Below, in pieces: positions 1-6,738 of a stretch of DNA of 32,333 bases. The notes under the pieces are model-generated. The model made no database searches and was not told where the DNA came from. It was given only the letters and a program-made list of their open reading frames with translations. Source of the stretch: Microcaldota archaeon (GTDB lineage Archaea; B1Sed10-29; WALL01; WAMD01); assembly GCA_027077895.1 (NCBI GenBank), contig JALWQZ010000002.1, forward strand, positions 1 through 32,333, given 5' to 3'. The stretch's first letter is position 1. Each line of letters begins with the position of its first letter. The position numbers were made by a program, and so were the translations under genes.

Positions 1-2801
1 ACACAACAATGACAAAGTTGAATGATACGTACGCTTATGCAGAGGGTACACTCCCAGATGGTCACCATACCGCAAATATATATTGTAACGACACGGTTGG
101 AAATGTTGGGAGTGCAAGTGTAGAATTTAGCATAGACACAACTGGACCTGTAATTACATTTGTCCCACCAACGCCTGCAGATAACGCAGGTCTAAGCCAA
201 AACTGGACATACATAAATGTGACCATGGACGAAGACGCAAGTACCGCCATACTACACTGGGAAGACTCAAACGGTGCAATATCAAACTACACGATGCAAG
301 AGACCAATCCAAAGAACTGGAACTACAACATGACTAACATCCCAGATGGCGTATATTACTACTGGGTAACAGCAAACGACACACTAAACAACTGGGGCCA
401 GTCCGAAACTAGGAAAGTGATCATTTCCGTAAATGCCCCAGCGATTACAATATGGTCTCCTCAAAACAAGACATACAACACAACTAATGTGCTAGACTTA
501 AACGTTTCAGTAAGTAAACCTGTTGTGAAATGGTGGATGGAACTAAACGGAGAGAATTATTCGTTCACACCAAACACCACAATCGCAGCAAAACTGGGAT
601 ACAATCAACTAACAGTATTTGCAATGGATGCAGCAAACAAAACAGGAAACTCAACAGTAGACTTCACAGTAAACACAACATCATGGGCTGACGAATTTGA
701 CACCAACGTAGGAGTTAGTCAAAGTGAAAACATATCAGCAGACACAGGATCAGCAAAATTAAAATTCTGCTGGCCTGAGCTAACGACCGGATGCTGGCCA
801 TACAGAAAACCAATAACCATAACGCCTAGTGAGAACCTAACAAACTTCCAGGTAAAGTTAGTGCTAAACCTATCCACAGCATACAACGAAGGAAAGATAA
901 ACTCCGACTGCTCAGACTTAAGATTCACATGGTATAACTCAACATCAGGATCATATGAGAAAGTGCCGTACTGGGTGCAGACGTGCAACGTAACAGGGGA
1001 CACTGTAGTCTGGATAAAACCACCGGTCTTAGAAACAACTGGAACCACAGTATACATGTACTACGGAAACCCCGATGCTGCCAGTGAGAGCAATGGAACT
1101 GCAACATTTGAATTCTTTGACGAAATGAACAATCTAAACCAGTGGACCGTAAGTAACTGGGTGGACGAAGATGGGATAGCAAGAGCAAACGCTAGTAACT
1201 CTTACATAACCGCGGACTATACAACATCGAGCGAATACACAATACATATGAGAGTAAAGGGTGAAAGGTCAAGTACTGGGGCATCAGGATTCCTAGACTT
1301 TGGAGATAACAATGACAAGAGACTAAAGTTGTATCTGTACCCATATGACGGAAAAATAAGCCTGTACAACGGGACATACAATGATTACTCAATAGATTCA
1401 TCCTCATGGCATAACTATACAATAATCGCTGACTTCGTTGATAACAAGTATGAAGTTTACATAGACAGAGGAACTAGCCCAGCAATATCAATAACAGGAG
1501 CAGCAACAGGGACAGTTGGTCAACCTCAGTTCTACGCATACAACGCAAATGGTACATATGTTGACTGGATATTCATAACAAAGTATGCTACACCACCAAC
1601 CGTATCAGTAGGTAATGAACAAATGCCAACAACATCTGGATGGTTAAAATCAATCCAAATCGCTCCAGGAAAGGTTGTATGGGAAAAATTCTTCGCCAAT
1701 TCAAGTGTGCCGAGCGGGGCAACATTAACTTTCAGAATATTGAACTCAACAGGTGGAAACGTATGTGGTGACATAACACCATCAGAGGCATCGTCCGGAT
1801 TCAGCCTATGCAGCGAAGCACAAAAGTACACCAATCTAACACTCTATGCATACATGTCAACAACATCTGGTGGAGTAACTCCAAGGGTATACAACTGGAG
1901 CATAAGTTGGGAGCCAATAACCAACGACCTTGCAGTAAACCAGATTGTCTTCAATACAAGTTCACCAGTGGAATCAAATCCTGTTTTGGTAAGCGCCAAC
2001 ATAAGCAACTCTGGGAACACAAATCTAACAAACGTGACTGTTGAATTTGATATATACAGGTACAATGGTAGTGAATGGATACTGAAGGATAACAAAAATA
2101 TAAGCGTAAATGTTTCTAGCAACGGATGGACGTGGGCAAACTACACCTGGACCGCAGAGCCTGGCACATGGAATTTCACAGTAACTGTAGATCCAGAGAA
2201 CAACATAACTGAAACAAACGAGTCTAACAACGTTAATTCCACGACATACAATGTATCAAGTTGGCAGATCATGTACGGAAAGGTGAATGGTTGGATATCA
2301 ATAGGAGACGCATCAGGCCACAACTTTACAACATGGATACCAACAAACACTTCTGGTAACCTATACTTCGCAGACATTGATGCCAATTACAATATGGATG
2401 ACCTGAGACCACTAAATGGGACAGGCGACCTAGAAAAAGCAGACCAGGCACTGAACATGACAGGCTCATTCGATTCAATAGAAAACTTGTATGACACAAA
2501 CCACGACGGGATACCTGACAACACTGCATGCTTCCAGATAGGTACAAGAAATGTATGTGGAGTGCCTATTGTCAACAGCACTAGAAACAACAATGGAAAC
2601 TTTGTAACTGGTATACTATGGGACGATGATAATGGTGCAACGTCATATGATGGAAGTCAGCCTCTAGTTTTCATAACAAAGATAAACCAGAATAAAACTG
2701 GGACTTACGGAACATATGACTACGAGGTTAGAGTGCCATCTGCACTCAAGAACCAAGTGGGAACTAGAAGCCAGATAAGCATATACCTAGAAATAAAATA
2801 G
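1..2801 (+). CDS. large secreted surface protein, 5' end outside the window
   Basis: The reading frame is open to the left edge, so the N-terminus and any signal peptide are not visible; the first in-frame ATG is at 9 and residues below count from it. Visible order: Ig-like beta segments (about 1-240), a DUF2341-like domain (about 264-350, with the WPYRKPI start and YMYYGNP end typical of that family), a LamG/concanavalin-like beta region (about 365-530), a CARDB-like adhesion domain (about 638-750, ending in the ETNESNN signature) and an unassigned C-terminal domain. By hand I count close to 50 N-X-S/T sequons, which suggests heavy N-glycosylation as in archaeal cell-envelope proteins. There is no C-terminal membrane anchor; it ends in an ordinary beta-type tail. 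Probable role is cell-surface adhesion or S-layer association, which is inference from domains. Stop TAG at 2799-2801; the next gene is convergent. Confidence 0.8.
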   Translation, partial: TTMTKLNDTYAYAEGTLPDGHHTANIYCNDTVGNVGSASVEFSIDTTGPVITFVPPTPADNAGLSQNWTYINVTMDEDASTAILHWEDSNGAISNYTMQETNPKNWNYNMTNIPDGVYYYWVTANDTLNNWGQSETRKVIISVNAPAITIWSPQNKTYNTTNVLDLNVSVSKPVVKWWMELNGENYSFTPNTTIAAKLGYNQLTVFAMDAANKTGNSTVDFTVNTTSWADEFDTNVGVSQSENISADTGSAKLKFCWPELTTGCWPYRKPITITPSENLTNFQVKLVLNLSTAYNEGKINSDCSDLRFTWYNSTSGSYEKVPYWVQTCNVTGDTVVWIKPPVLETTGTTVYMYYGNPDAASESNGTATFEFFDEMNNLNQWTVSNWVDEDGIARANASNSYITADYTTSSEYTIHMRVKGERSSTGASGFLDFGDNNDKRLKLYLYPYDGKISLYNGTYNDYSIDSSSWHNYTIIADFVDNKYEVYIDRGTSPAISITGAATGTVGQPQFYAYNANGTYVDWIFITKYATPPTVSVGNEQMPTTSGWLKSIQIAPGKVVWEKFFANSSVPSGATLTFRILNSTGGNVCGDITPSEASSGFSLCSEAQKYTNLTLYAYMSTTSGGVTPRVYNWSISWEPITNDLAVNQIVFNTSSPVESNPVLVSANISNSGNTNLTNVTVEFDIYRYNGSEWILKDNKNISVNVSSNGWTWANYTWTAEPGTWNFTVTVDPENNITETNESNNVNSTTYNVSSWQIMYGKVNGWISIGDASGHNFTTWIPTNTSGNLYFADIDANYNMDDLRPLNGTGDLEKADQALNMTGSFDSIENLYDTNHDGIPDNTACFQIGTRNVCGVPIVNSTRNNNGNFVTGILWDDDNGATSYDGSQPLVFITKINQNKTGTYGTYDYEVRVPSALKNQVGTRSQISIYLEIK

Positions 2802-2820
2802 GGGGTTGATGGGTGTTGAA

Positions 2821-3198
2821 TCAGTACCTCTTTGAGTACCTATTAAACCCGTAACCAAACTCCTTCTCTGACACGTTGTTGCCTGTGTTAACCTCAAAGT
2901 CCTCGTCTGAATCTTCCAGTTTACCGTATCTTCCAACGTTCAGCCTGAGAGAACTCTTAAACAAAGATGTGTATCCATTCTCTAACTTGTAGGACTTCCC
3001 CTCTTCAACAGCATCAATCTTGTCATCCCACAGGGTCAAGATTACTGTTCCCGTCGTGTCGCCAACTAGAACATCCGAGACTTTGTGTGTTGAACCATCT
3101 AACTTGGACGTGACCTCCCTAGGCTCGCCCTTACTAACGACCTTAAAAACTAGGTCTATTCCCTTTTCTCTGGGTTTCAAATTTTCAATTTCTGTCAT
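2821..3198 (-). CDS. single OB-fold ssDNA-binding protein (archaeal SSB/RPA-like)
   Basis: A 125-residue protein with one OB-fold resembling the compact SSB of Sulfolobus: an N-terminal beta segment, a charged loop, the VGDTTGTVILTLWDD strand pair that is the family hallmark, then a short strand and an acidic/aromatic tail (EDSDEDFE then GYGFNRYSKRY) that could serve as a flexible interaction tail. It should bind single-stranded DNA or RNA in replication and repair. An in-frame GTG at 3207 lies inside the Shine-Dalgarno AAGGTGAT, so the ATG at 3198 is the better start. It converges on the surface-protein gene with 19 bases between stop codons and is the only minus-strand gene supported in the window. 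Single-stranded DNA is the best guess for ligand; the exact family needs a profile search. Confidence 0.82.
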   Translation of the reverse strand: MTEIENLKPREKGIDLVFKVVSKGEPREVTSKLDGSTHKVSDVLVGDTTGTVILTLWDDKIDAVEEGKSYKLENGYTSLFKSSLRLNVGRYGKLEDSDEDFEVNTGNNVSEKEFGYGFNRYSKRY

Positions 3199-3220
3199 AT
3201 AAATCACCTTTTCGATTGCA

Positions 3221-3255
3221 CGTGAGAACTAGTCGAGAAATAGGCTAATCTCACG
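3221..3255 (-). promoter_or_regulatory. inverted repeat in the SSB leader
   Basis: CGTGAGA at 3221-3227 and TCTCACG at 3249-3255 are perfect complements separated by 21 bases. Upstream on the minus strand, ATTATATA (3287-3280) is a plausible TATA box; a start 24-27 bases downstream would place this stem almost at the 5' end of the SSB mRNA, with a leader of about 60 bases. Either an mRNA 5' hairpin or a DNA operator is possible. The sequence shows only the repeat and its position. Confidence 0.35.
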
Positions 3256-3332
3256 AACACTAATGTATAAGTTCCTAGGTATATAATACTTTGCATGATA
3301 GCGTAAAAAGACGAAGGTACCAACCATTAAGG

Positions 3333-3340
3333 TTTAAAAA
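3333..3340 (+). promoter_or_regulatory. TATA box for tRNA-Thr
   Basis: TTTAAAAA, preceded by AAGG, lies 26 bases before the first base of the mature tRNA, the normal archaeal box A distance. Confidence 0.6.
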
Positions 3341-3365
3341 CAATCCTGACAAAAACTAAAACGCT

Positions 3366-3439
3366 GCCTCGGTAGCTCAGCTGGTTAGAGCGGTCGCCTT
3401 GTAAGCGACAGGTCGGGGGTTCGAATCCCCCCCGGGGCT
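3366..3439 (+). tRNA. tRNA-Thr (anticodon UGU)
   Basis: Acceptor GCCTCGG pairs with CCGGGGC (3432-3438) with one G-U pair. The anticodon stem GTCGC/GCGAC encloses loop CTTGTAA with anticodon TGT at 3400-3402. The T arm is GGGGG-TTCGAAT-CCCCC. Discriminator is U73, usual for archaeal tRNA-Thr. CCA is not encoded. A run of six Ts (3442-3447) directly downstream can terminate transcription and also forms part of the next gene's TATA box. Confidence 0.96.
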
Positions 3440-3441
3440 CC

Positions 3442-3450
3442 TTTTTTAAA
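3442..3450 (+). promoter_or_regulatory. TATA box of the DJ-1 gene, overlapping the tRNA-Thr terminator
   Basis: TTTTTTAAA sits about 26 bases before the ATG at 3473, so the mRNA probably begins at or next to the start codon (leaderless). No Shine-Dalgarno motif precedes that ATG. The same T-run follows the tRNA directly and probably terminates it. Confidence 0.55.
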
Positions 3451-3472
3451 CTCGGCCACATACAAATTTATC

Positions 3473-4111
3473 ATGAAACTCAAGGTTATTGGGCTCCTAG
3501 CGCTAGTTTTACTCGCTATATTCCTAGTCGGATGTACCGGGAATCAAAGGGTAATCCAGGATGCATCCGGAGGCCACAATGCTCTTCTTGTCATTGCACC
3601 ACAAAACTTCAGAGACGAGGAGTATTTCTACACGATGGAAGCCTTGGAAGACGCAGGAATACACGTCGATACTGCCAGCAAAACACCTGGTGTAAAGAGA
3701 GGAATGTTAGGTGGCCACGCACTAGCAAATCTAGGACTTTCCAACGTTGATATACAAAAGTACGACGCAATCGTCTTCATAGGCGGCTCAGGCGTTCCAG
3801 TGTATTACCATGACAAGCAAGCACTAGAACTAGCAAAGGAAGCCTACCAGCAAGGTAAGATTGTAGGAGCCATATGCCTAGCGCCTGGAATCCTGGCCTA
3901 CGCTGGGATACTAAAAAACAAAACTGCAACCATATGGGACAACGGGAGTGGACGGTTCATACAAATATTAAAATCAAACGGCGCAAGATACGTAAAAAAG
4001 AATGTGGTGGTTGACGGAAGGATAGTCACTGCAAACGGCACACAGGCGGCAAGGGAATTTGGGGATACAATTGCAAGGATGATTCTAGAAAACATGACCC
4101 AGAAGGTTTAA
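3473..4111 (+). CDS. DJ-1/PfpI family protein with lipoprotein signal peptide
   Basis: A 212-residue protein. Residues 1-20 are a hydrophobic signal ending in a lipobox (LVG-C), with Cys21 as the predicted lipidated residue, so the domain should be anchored outside the membrane. The rest is a DJ-1/PfpI fold: an early strand (ALLVIAPQNF), the family acidic residue in FRDEEY (probably Glu50), an IVFIGGSG strand and the nucleophile elbow AICLAP with Cys135, followed by a TIW segment and NGTQAAREFG near the end. Relatives act as proteases, glyoxalases/deglycases, chaperones or amidases; the substrate cannot be told from sequence. Family members are normally cytoplasmic, so export is notable. It lies alone between two tRNA genes and is probably monocistronic and leaderless. 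Confidence 0.88.
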   Translation: MKLKVIGLLALVLLAIFLVGCTGNQRVIQDASGGHNALLVIAPQNFRDEEYFYTMEALEDAGIHVDTASKTPGVKRGMLGGHALANLGLSNVDIQKYDAIVFIGGSGVPVYYHDKQALELAKEAYQQGKIVGAICLAPGILAYAGILKNKTATIWDNGSGRFIQILKSNGARYVKKNVVVDGRIVTANGTQAAREFGDTIARMILENMTQKV

Positions 4112-4114
4112 AAA
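4107..4114 (+). promoter_or_regulatory. TATA box for tRNA-Tyr, overlapping the DJ-1 stop codon
   Basis: TTTAAAAA contains the TAA stop (4109-4111) of the upstream gene and lies 25-32 bases before the tRNA start at 4139. Confidence 0.55.
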
Positions 4115-4138
4115 CATATTAAACTAAATTATAAACGC

Positions 4139-4246
4139 CCCGCCCTAGCTCAGCCTGGTAGAGCGGTCGGCTGTAGTGGGTCAGGGGCTTTAAGCCTCCC
4201 GACCGCAGCTACCGACTGGTCCCCGGTTCGAATCCGGGGGGCGGGA
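4139..4246 (+). tRNA. tRNA-Tyr (anticodon GUA) with a 34-nt intron
   Basis: Acceptor CCCGCCC pairs perfectly with GGGCGGG (4239-4245), giving the C1-G72 pair that is an archaeal tRNA-Tyr identity element; discriminator is A73. The anticodon stem is GTCGG (4166-4170) with CCGAC (4212-4216). The spliced loop is CTGTAGA with anticodon GTA at 4173-4175. T arm CCCGG-TTCGAAT-CCGGG. CCA is not encoded. Seven Ts (4248-4254) follow. Confidence 0.95.
4177..4210 (+). other. tRNA-Tyr intron (bulge-helix-bulge, position 37/38)
   Basis: A canonical BHB motif can be drawn. The central 4-bp helix is CTGT (4171-4174) with GCAG (4205-4208). The 5' bulge is A-G^T (4175-4177) and the 3' bulge is C-T^A (4209-4211), each cut after its second base. 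The inner helix is GGTC (4179-4182) with GACC (4201-4204). The excised RNA is 34 nt and the exons join at the standard site one base after the anticodon. Splicing should need the archaeal tRNA endonuclease. Confidence 0.9.
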
Positions 4247-4247
4247 C

Positions 4248-4260
4248 TTTTTTTAACTAT
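4248..4260 (+). promoter_or_regulatory. T-run after tRNA-Tyr doubling as TATA region
   Basis: Seven Ts followed by AACTAT. The run can end tRNA-Tyr transcription, and the AT-rich block lies 18-30 bases before the ATG at 4278, matching the leaderless pattern seen at 3442-3473. This supports 4278 as the original start of the downstream methyltransferase gene. Confidence 0.4.
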
Positions 4261-4277
4261 AAACGCCTAACTCTATT

Positions 4278-4368
4278 ATGAAATCCGTTGACGAGATCAT
4301 AAGCATATACAGACATGCAGACGATTACCACAGATACCTAGTGTCAAACAAGAAAAGATTGGAAAAAA
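4278..4368 (+). pseudogene. 5' part of the methyltransferase gene, out of frame with the rest
   Basis: From the ATG at 4278 the first 30 or so codons read as a normal protein N-terminus (MKSVDEIISIYRHADDYHRY, then a Lys/Arg-rich stretch), well placed behind a TATA-like block. The frame then continues into low-quality Arg-rich sequence, while the neighbouring +1 frame holds the methyltransferase domain. The switch can be explained by one extra A in the seven-A run at 4363-4369, or by one extra base near TACAAACAAG (4386-4395). Reading the run as six As gives one continuous protein of about 236 residues. It may be a true mutation, a sequencing or assembly error, or slippage during expression. 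Confidence 0.5.
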
Positions 4369-4989
4369 ATGAGAAAGGTATTTTCTACAAACAAGAAATA
4401 CTTCGGGAAGAGCGTACTAGACATAGGTGCAGGCGGCGGTCTCCTAGGGATAGCAATAAAGGACAGAATCAAAAATTATCTCGGGATAGACATAAACCCA
4501 GACGTTGTCAAAGCAGCAAGGCCAGCCCTAGAAAAGGAAAGCCTAGACCTAATTCTAGGCGACGTAAGAGAGATAAAGATAACAGGCAAGTACGACACCG
4601 TCGTCATGATAGGAAATGTTCTAGGACACCTCACAGTTGACCAGTTCGTGGAAGCACTGACGAACATACAATCAGCAGTAGAACGCAAAGCCCACTTCAT
4701 CATAGAGTATCGTGACTGGATAGGGATGTGCTACAACAAAGAGTGGATCACAATATACAAATCAAAGGACGGGATCACAGTCACAGAGGGCATAAATACA
4801 GAGACTGGAGAAGTTGAAATCACAAAGATAGAGTACACCAACAGGAAACCAATCAAGTACACTCACACCATATGGGCACCATTCATACTAGAGACAATAA
4901 TGAAAACCTTCGGTTGGAGACTGGTAAAAAGAACAAGAGAGCCAGCCTGGGGCGGCTGGTTTGACATCTACGAGAGAACAAACAAATAA
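4369..4989 (+). CDS. class I SAM-dependent methyltransferase (main part, intact frame)
   Basis: A 206-residue frame beginning at an ATG formed at the end of the seven-A run. It contains motif I, VLDIGAGGGLLG (about residues 16-27), the acidic end of strand 2 in YLGIDINPD, a motif II-like LILGDVREI and a motif IV-like strand (YDTVVMIGNVLGHL). The C-terminal half includes a beta-rich piece (VTEGINTETGEVEITKIEY) and a terminal GWFDIYER strand. The substrate is unknown; the fold is of the small-molecule/protein methyltransferase type and no NPPY nucleobase motif is seen. The ATG at 4369 has no Shine-Dalgarno, and the preceding out-of-frame segment looks like its real N-terminus. Confidence 0.8.
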   Translation: MRKVFSTNKKYFGKSVLDIGAGGGLLGIAIKDRIKNYLGIDINPDVVKAARPALEKESLDLILGDVREIKITGKYDTVVMIGNVLGHLTVDQFVEALTNIQSAVERKAHFIIEYRDWIGMCYNKEWITIYKSKDGITVTEGINTETGEVEITKIEYTNRKPIKYTHTIWAPFILETIMKTFGWRLVKRTREPAWGGWFDIYERTNK

Positions 4990-5014
4990 ATACAAAACAT
5001 AACTTAAATGGGTC

Positions 5015-5587
5015 ATGGGACTGAACCTGGAAATCCTAAAGGCAATCACCAAGTACGCTGGGAAAAACGCACTCCTAGATTGGACAATGGTAATTCTAGC
5101 CAACTCATACGCAGTTCTTGGACCACTATACCTCCTGTATCTATGGTTCAGAAGCAGGGAAGAAAAAAGGGCAGCACTACTGATAACCACTGGGATAGCT
5201 CTCTCCCTGGCAATATCCGCCATAATATCCTCTTTTTATTACCATCCTAGGCCGTTCGTTGCAGGCGTGGCGAAGGCATTATTTTACCACCCACCAGACA
5301 CATCATTCCCAAGCGACGGCGCCACCACAGTCTTCGCTCTAGCATTCATGGTTCTATTCATACGGTGGTACAGATCCGGAACAATCCTATTTGTGTACGC
5401 AAGTCTAGTCGGGCTCGCTAGAATCTTCTGCGGAGTCCACTGGCCCCTAGACATACTAGGTGGTGCAACCGTCGGATTCGTCGGGAGTTACATAACCTTC
5501 CTATTCAGAGAAAAACTGAACACATACTACGACAAGATCATAGATTGGTACATCGCCGTAAGAAACCGCACAAACCACAAAGGATAA
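5015..5587 (+). CDS. PAP2-family membrane phosphatase (BcrC/undecaprenyl-PP phosphatase-like) with altered motif
   Basis: A 190-residue integral membrane protein with about five hydrophobic segments. PAP2 motifs: C1 is YYHPRP (Arg79-Pro80), lacking the upstream Lys of the classic consensus, as also happens in BcrC-like proteins. C2 is SFPSDGATT, where Gly102 takes the place of the catalytic His. C3 is ARIFCGVHWPLD with Arg136, nucleophile His142 and Asp146 all present. The family dephosphorylates lipid pyrophosphates; here the probable substrate is a polyprenyl pyrophosphate used in glycan assembly. With the C2 His missing, activity is uncertain or uses another proton donor. It follows the methyltransferase by 25 bases; an ATG at 5008 opens a different, meaningless frame. 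Confidence 0.85.
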   Translation: MGLNLEILKAITKYAGKNALLDWTMVILANSYAVLGPLYLLYLWFRSREEKRAALLITTGIALSLAISAIISSFYYHPRPFVAGVAKALFYHPPDTSFPSDGATTVFALAFMVLFIRWYRSGTILFVYASLVGLARIFCGVHWPLDILGGATVGFVGSYITFLFREKLNTYYDKIIDWYIAVRNRTNHKG

Positions 5588-5590
5588 CAT

Positions 5591-5600
5591 TATTAATAAC
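5591..5600 (+). promoter_or_regulatory. TATA box of the MscS-ATPase-RuBisCO unit
   Basis: TATTAATAAC lies 19-28 bases before the ATG at 5619, and no Shine-Dalgarno precedes that ATG, so the first gene of this unit is probably leaderless. Confidence 0.45.
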
Positions 5601-5618
5601 TAATTCTTTACTAGGAAC

Positions 5619-6728
5619 ATGGCGCCAATTACCACTGTCAGTAGCGTTAAGGCTACGAACAACATCATTGTGTCCAACATCAGTCACATAAACCTAGTCC
5701 TATCTAAAGTACCGTGGATAGAAGTCGTGTACACATTGATAACCATCATCATCGCCCTAATGGCAACAAAGTTCCTGTACACGCTAATAAAACGCACACT
5801 AGAAAAACTAGCAAAGGAGACAAAAACAAGACTGGACGATATACTAGTAAGAGAACTAGAACTTCCTATCCACATATACGTGCTGATATTCACATTCTGG
5901 GCGGCATTGACCATATACCCAGGGATGCAAAAATACCTGGCATCATTCAACAGAATAAATATCTCGCTGGTCATCCTAAACACAGCATACTTCATAACGA
6001 AACTTGTCAAGGGCCTGGAGGAGTGGTACACAACAAGCAAAAGGTTCGCAAGATACACCCACAACTACCTTATAGTCGCTAGGAAGTTGATAAACGCCAC
6101 CATATACATAATAGCAATAATCATAGTCCTAGCAGAAATGGGAATTGAAATCTCTCCACTGGTGGCCTCCCTAGGCATCGGCGGTTTGGCTGTCGCTCTA
6201 GCATTCCAAGACACATTGGCAAACTACTTCTCCGGGATATATGTGTCAACAGACAAGGATCTAAACATTGGTGACTACATAGAGATACCAAACAAGGCTA
6301 AAGGGTGGATAGAAGAGATAGGTTGGAGGTCATCAAAGATAAAAACCTGGGACGGGAACCTAATTCTAATCCCAAACAAACTCCTAGCAGAATCGCTCAT
6401 AATAAACTACTCAAAACCGAAGGAGCCAATAACGATTCCATTAGAGGTTGCAGTCAGTTACAATACAAAATCAGACAAGGTCATAAAGACACTTGAGAGC
6501 ATAATAAAATCAATCAAAAAGAATCACCCAGATCTGTTAACAGATAAGGAACCAACCATCAGGATAGATAGATTCGATGACTCAAATATTATATATAAGG
6601 TCTTCGTAGAGGTGAAAGACAGGGACAGTAAATACAAATTCATGGGCGTTTTCAACAAAGCGGTAGCAGAAGCGTATGAAAAAGGCAAACTGTCTGTGGA
6701 CTATCCTGTGGTAAAACTTATGAAGTGA
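5619..6728 (+). CDS. mscS: small-conductance mechanosensitive ion channel (MscS family)
   Basis: A 369-residue membrane protein. Hydrophobic segments lie at about 32-52, 85-105, 116-134 and 158-195. The last is the pore helix with the Gly/Ala pattern SLGIGGLAVALAFQDTLANYFSG, followed by the MscS beta domain (DLNIGDYIEIPN, then GWIEEIGWRSSKIKTWDGN and LILIPNKLLAESLIINYS) and a cytoplasmic alpha/beta C-domain. It should open under membrane tension to release solutes on osmotic downshock. It is longer than the minimal E. coli protein because of extra N-terminal helices. Its stop TGA (6726-6728) abuts the ribosome-binding site of the proton pump, so the two are almost certainly co-transcribed. 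Confidence 0.93.
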   Translation: MAPITTVSSVKATNNIIVSNISHINLVLSKVPWIEVVYTLITIIIALMATKFLYTLIKRTLEKLAKETKTRLDDILVRELELPIHIYVLIFTFWAALTIYPGMQKYLASFNRINISLVILNTAYFITKLVKGLEEWYTTSKRFARYTHNYLIVARKLINATIYIIAIIIVLAEMGIEISPLVASLGIGGLAVALAFQDTLANYFSGIYVSTDKDLNIGDYIEIPNKAKGWIEEIGWRSSKIKTWDGNLILIPNKLLAESLIINYSKPKEPITIPLEVAVSYNTKSDKVIKTLESIIKSIKKNHPDLLTDKEPTIRIDRFDDSNIIYKVFVEVKDRDSKYKFMGVFNKAVAEAYEKGKLSVDYPVVKLMK

Positions 6729-6738
6729 GGTGATAACC

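Noticed and set aside
719..1057. Minus-strand frame of 112 codons inside the surface-protein gene
   Set aside because: No ribosome-binding site or recognisable motif; the plus frame has clear domains and sequons.
4355..4375. Programmed -1 frameshift in the methyltransferase gene
   Set aside because: The required shift is +1 (or -2), so the A-run does not act as a classic -1 slippery site; mutation, error or transcript slippage fits better.
5008..5250. ATG at 5008 opening an alternative frame before the PAP2 gene
   Set aside because: The translation is low-complexity and stops early; the ATG at 5015 opens the membrane phosphatase.
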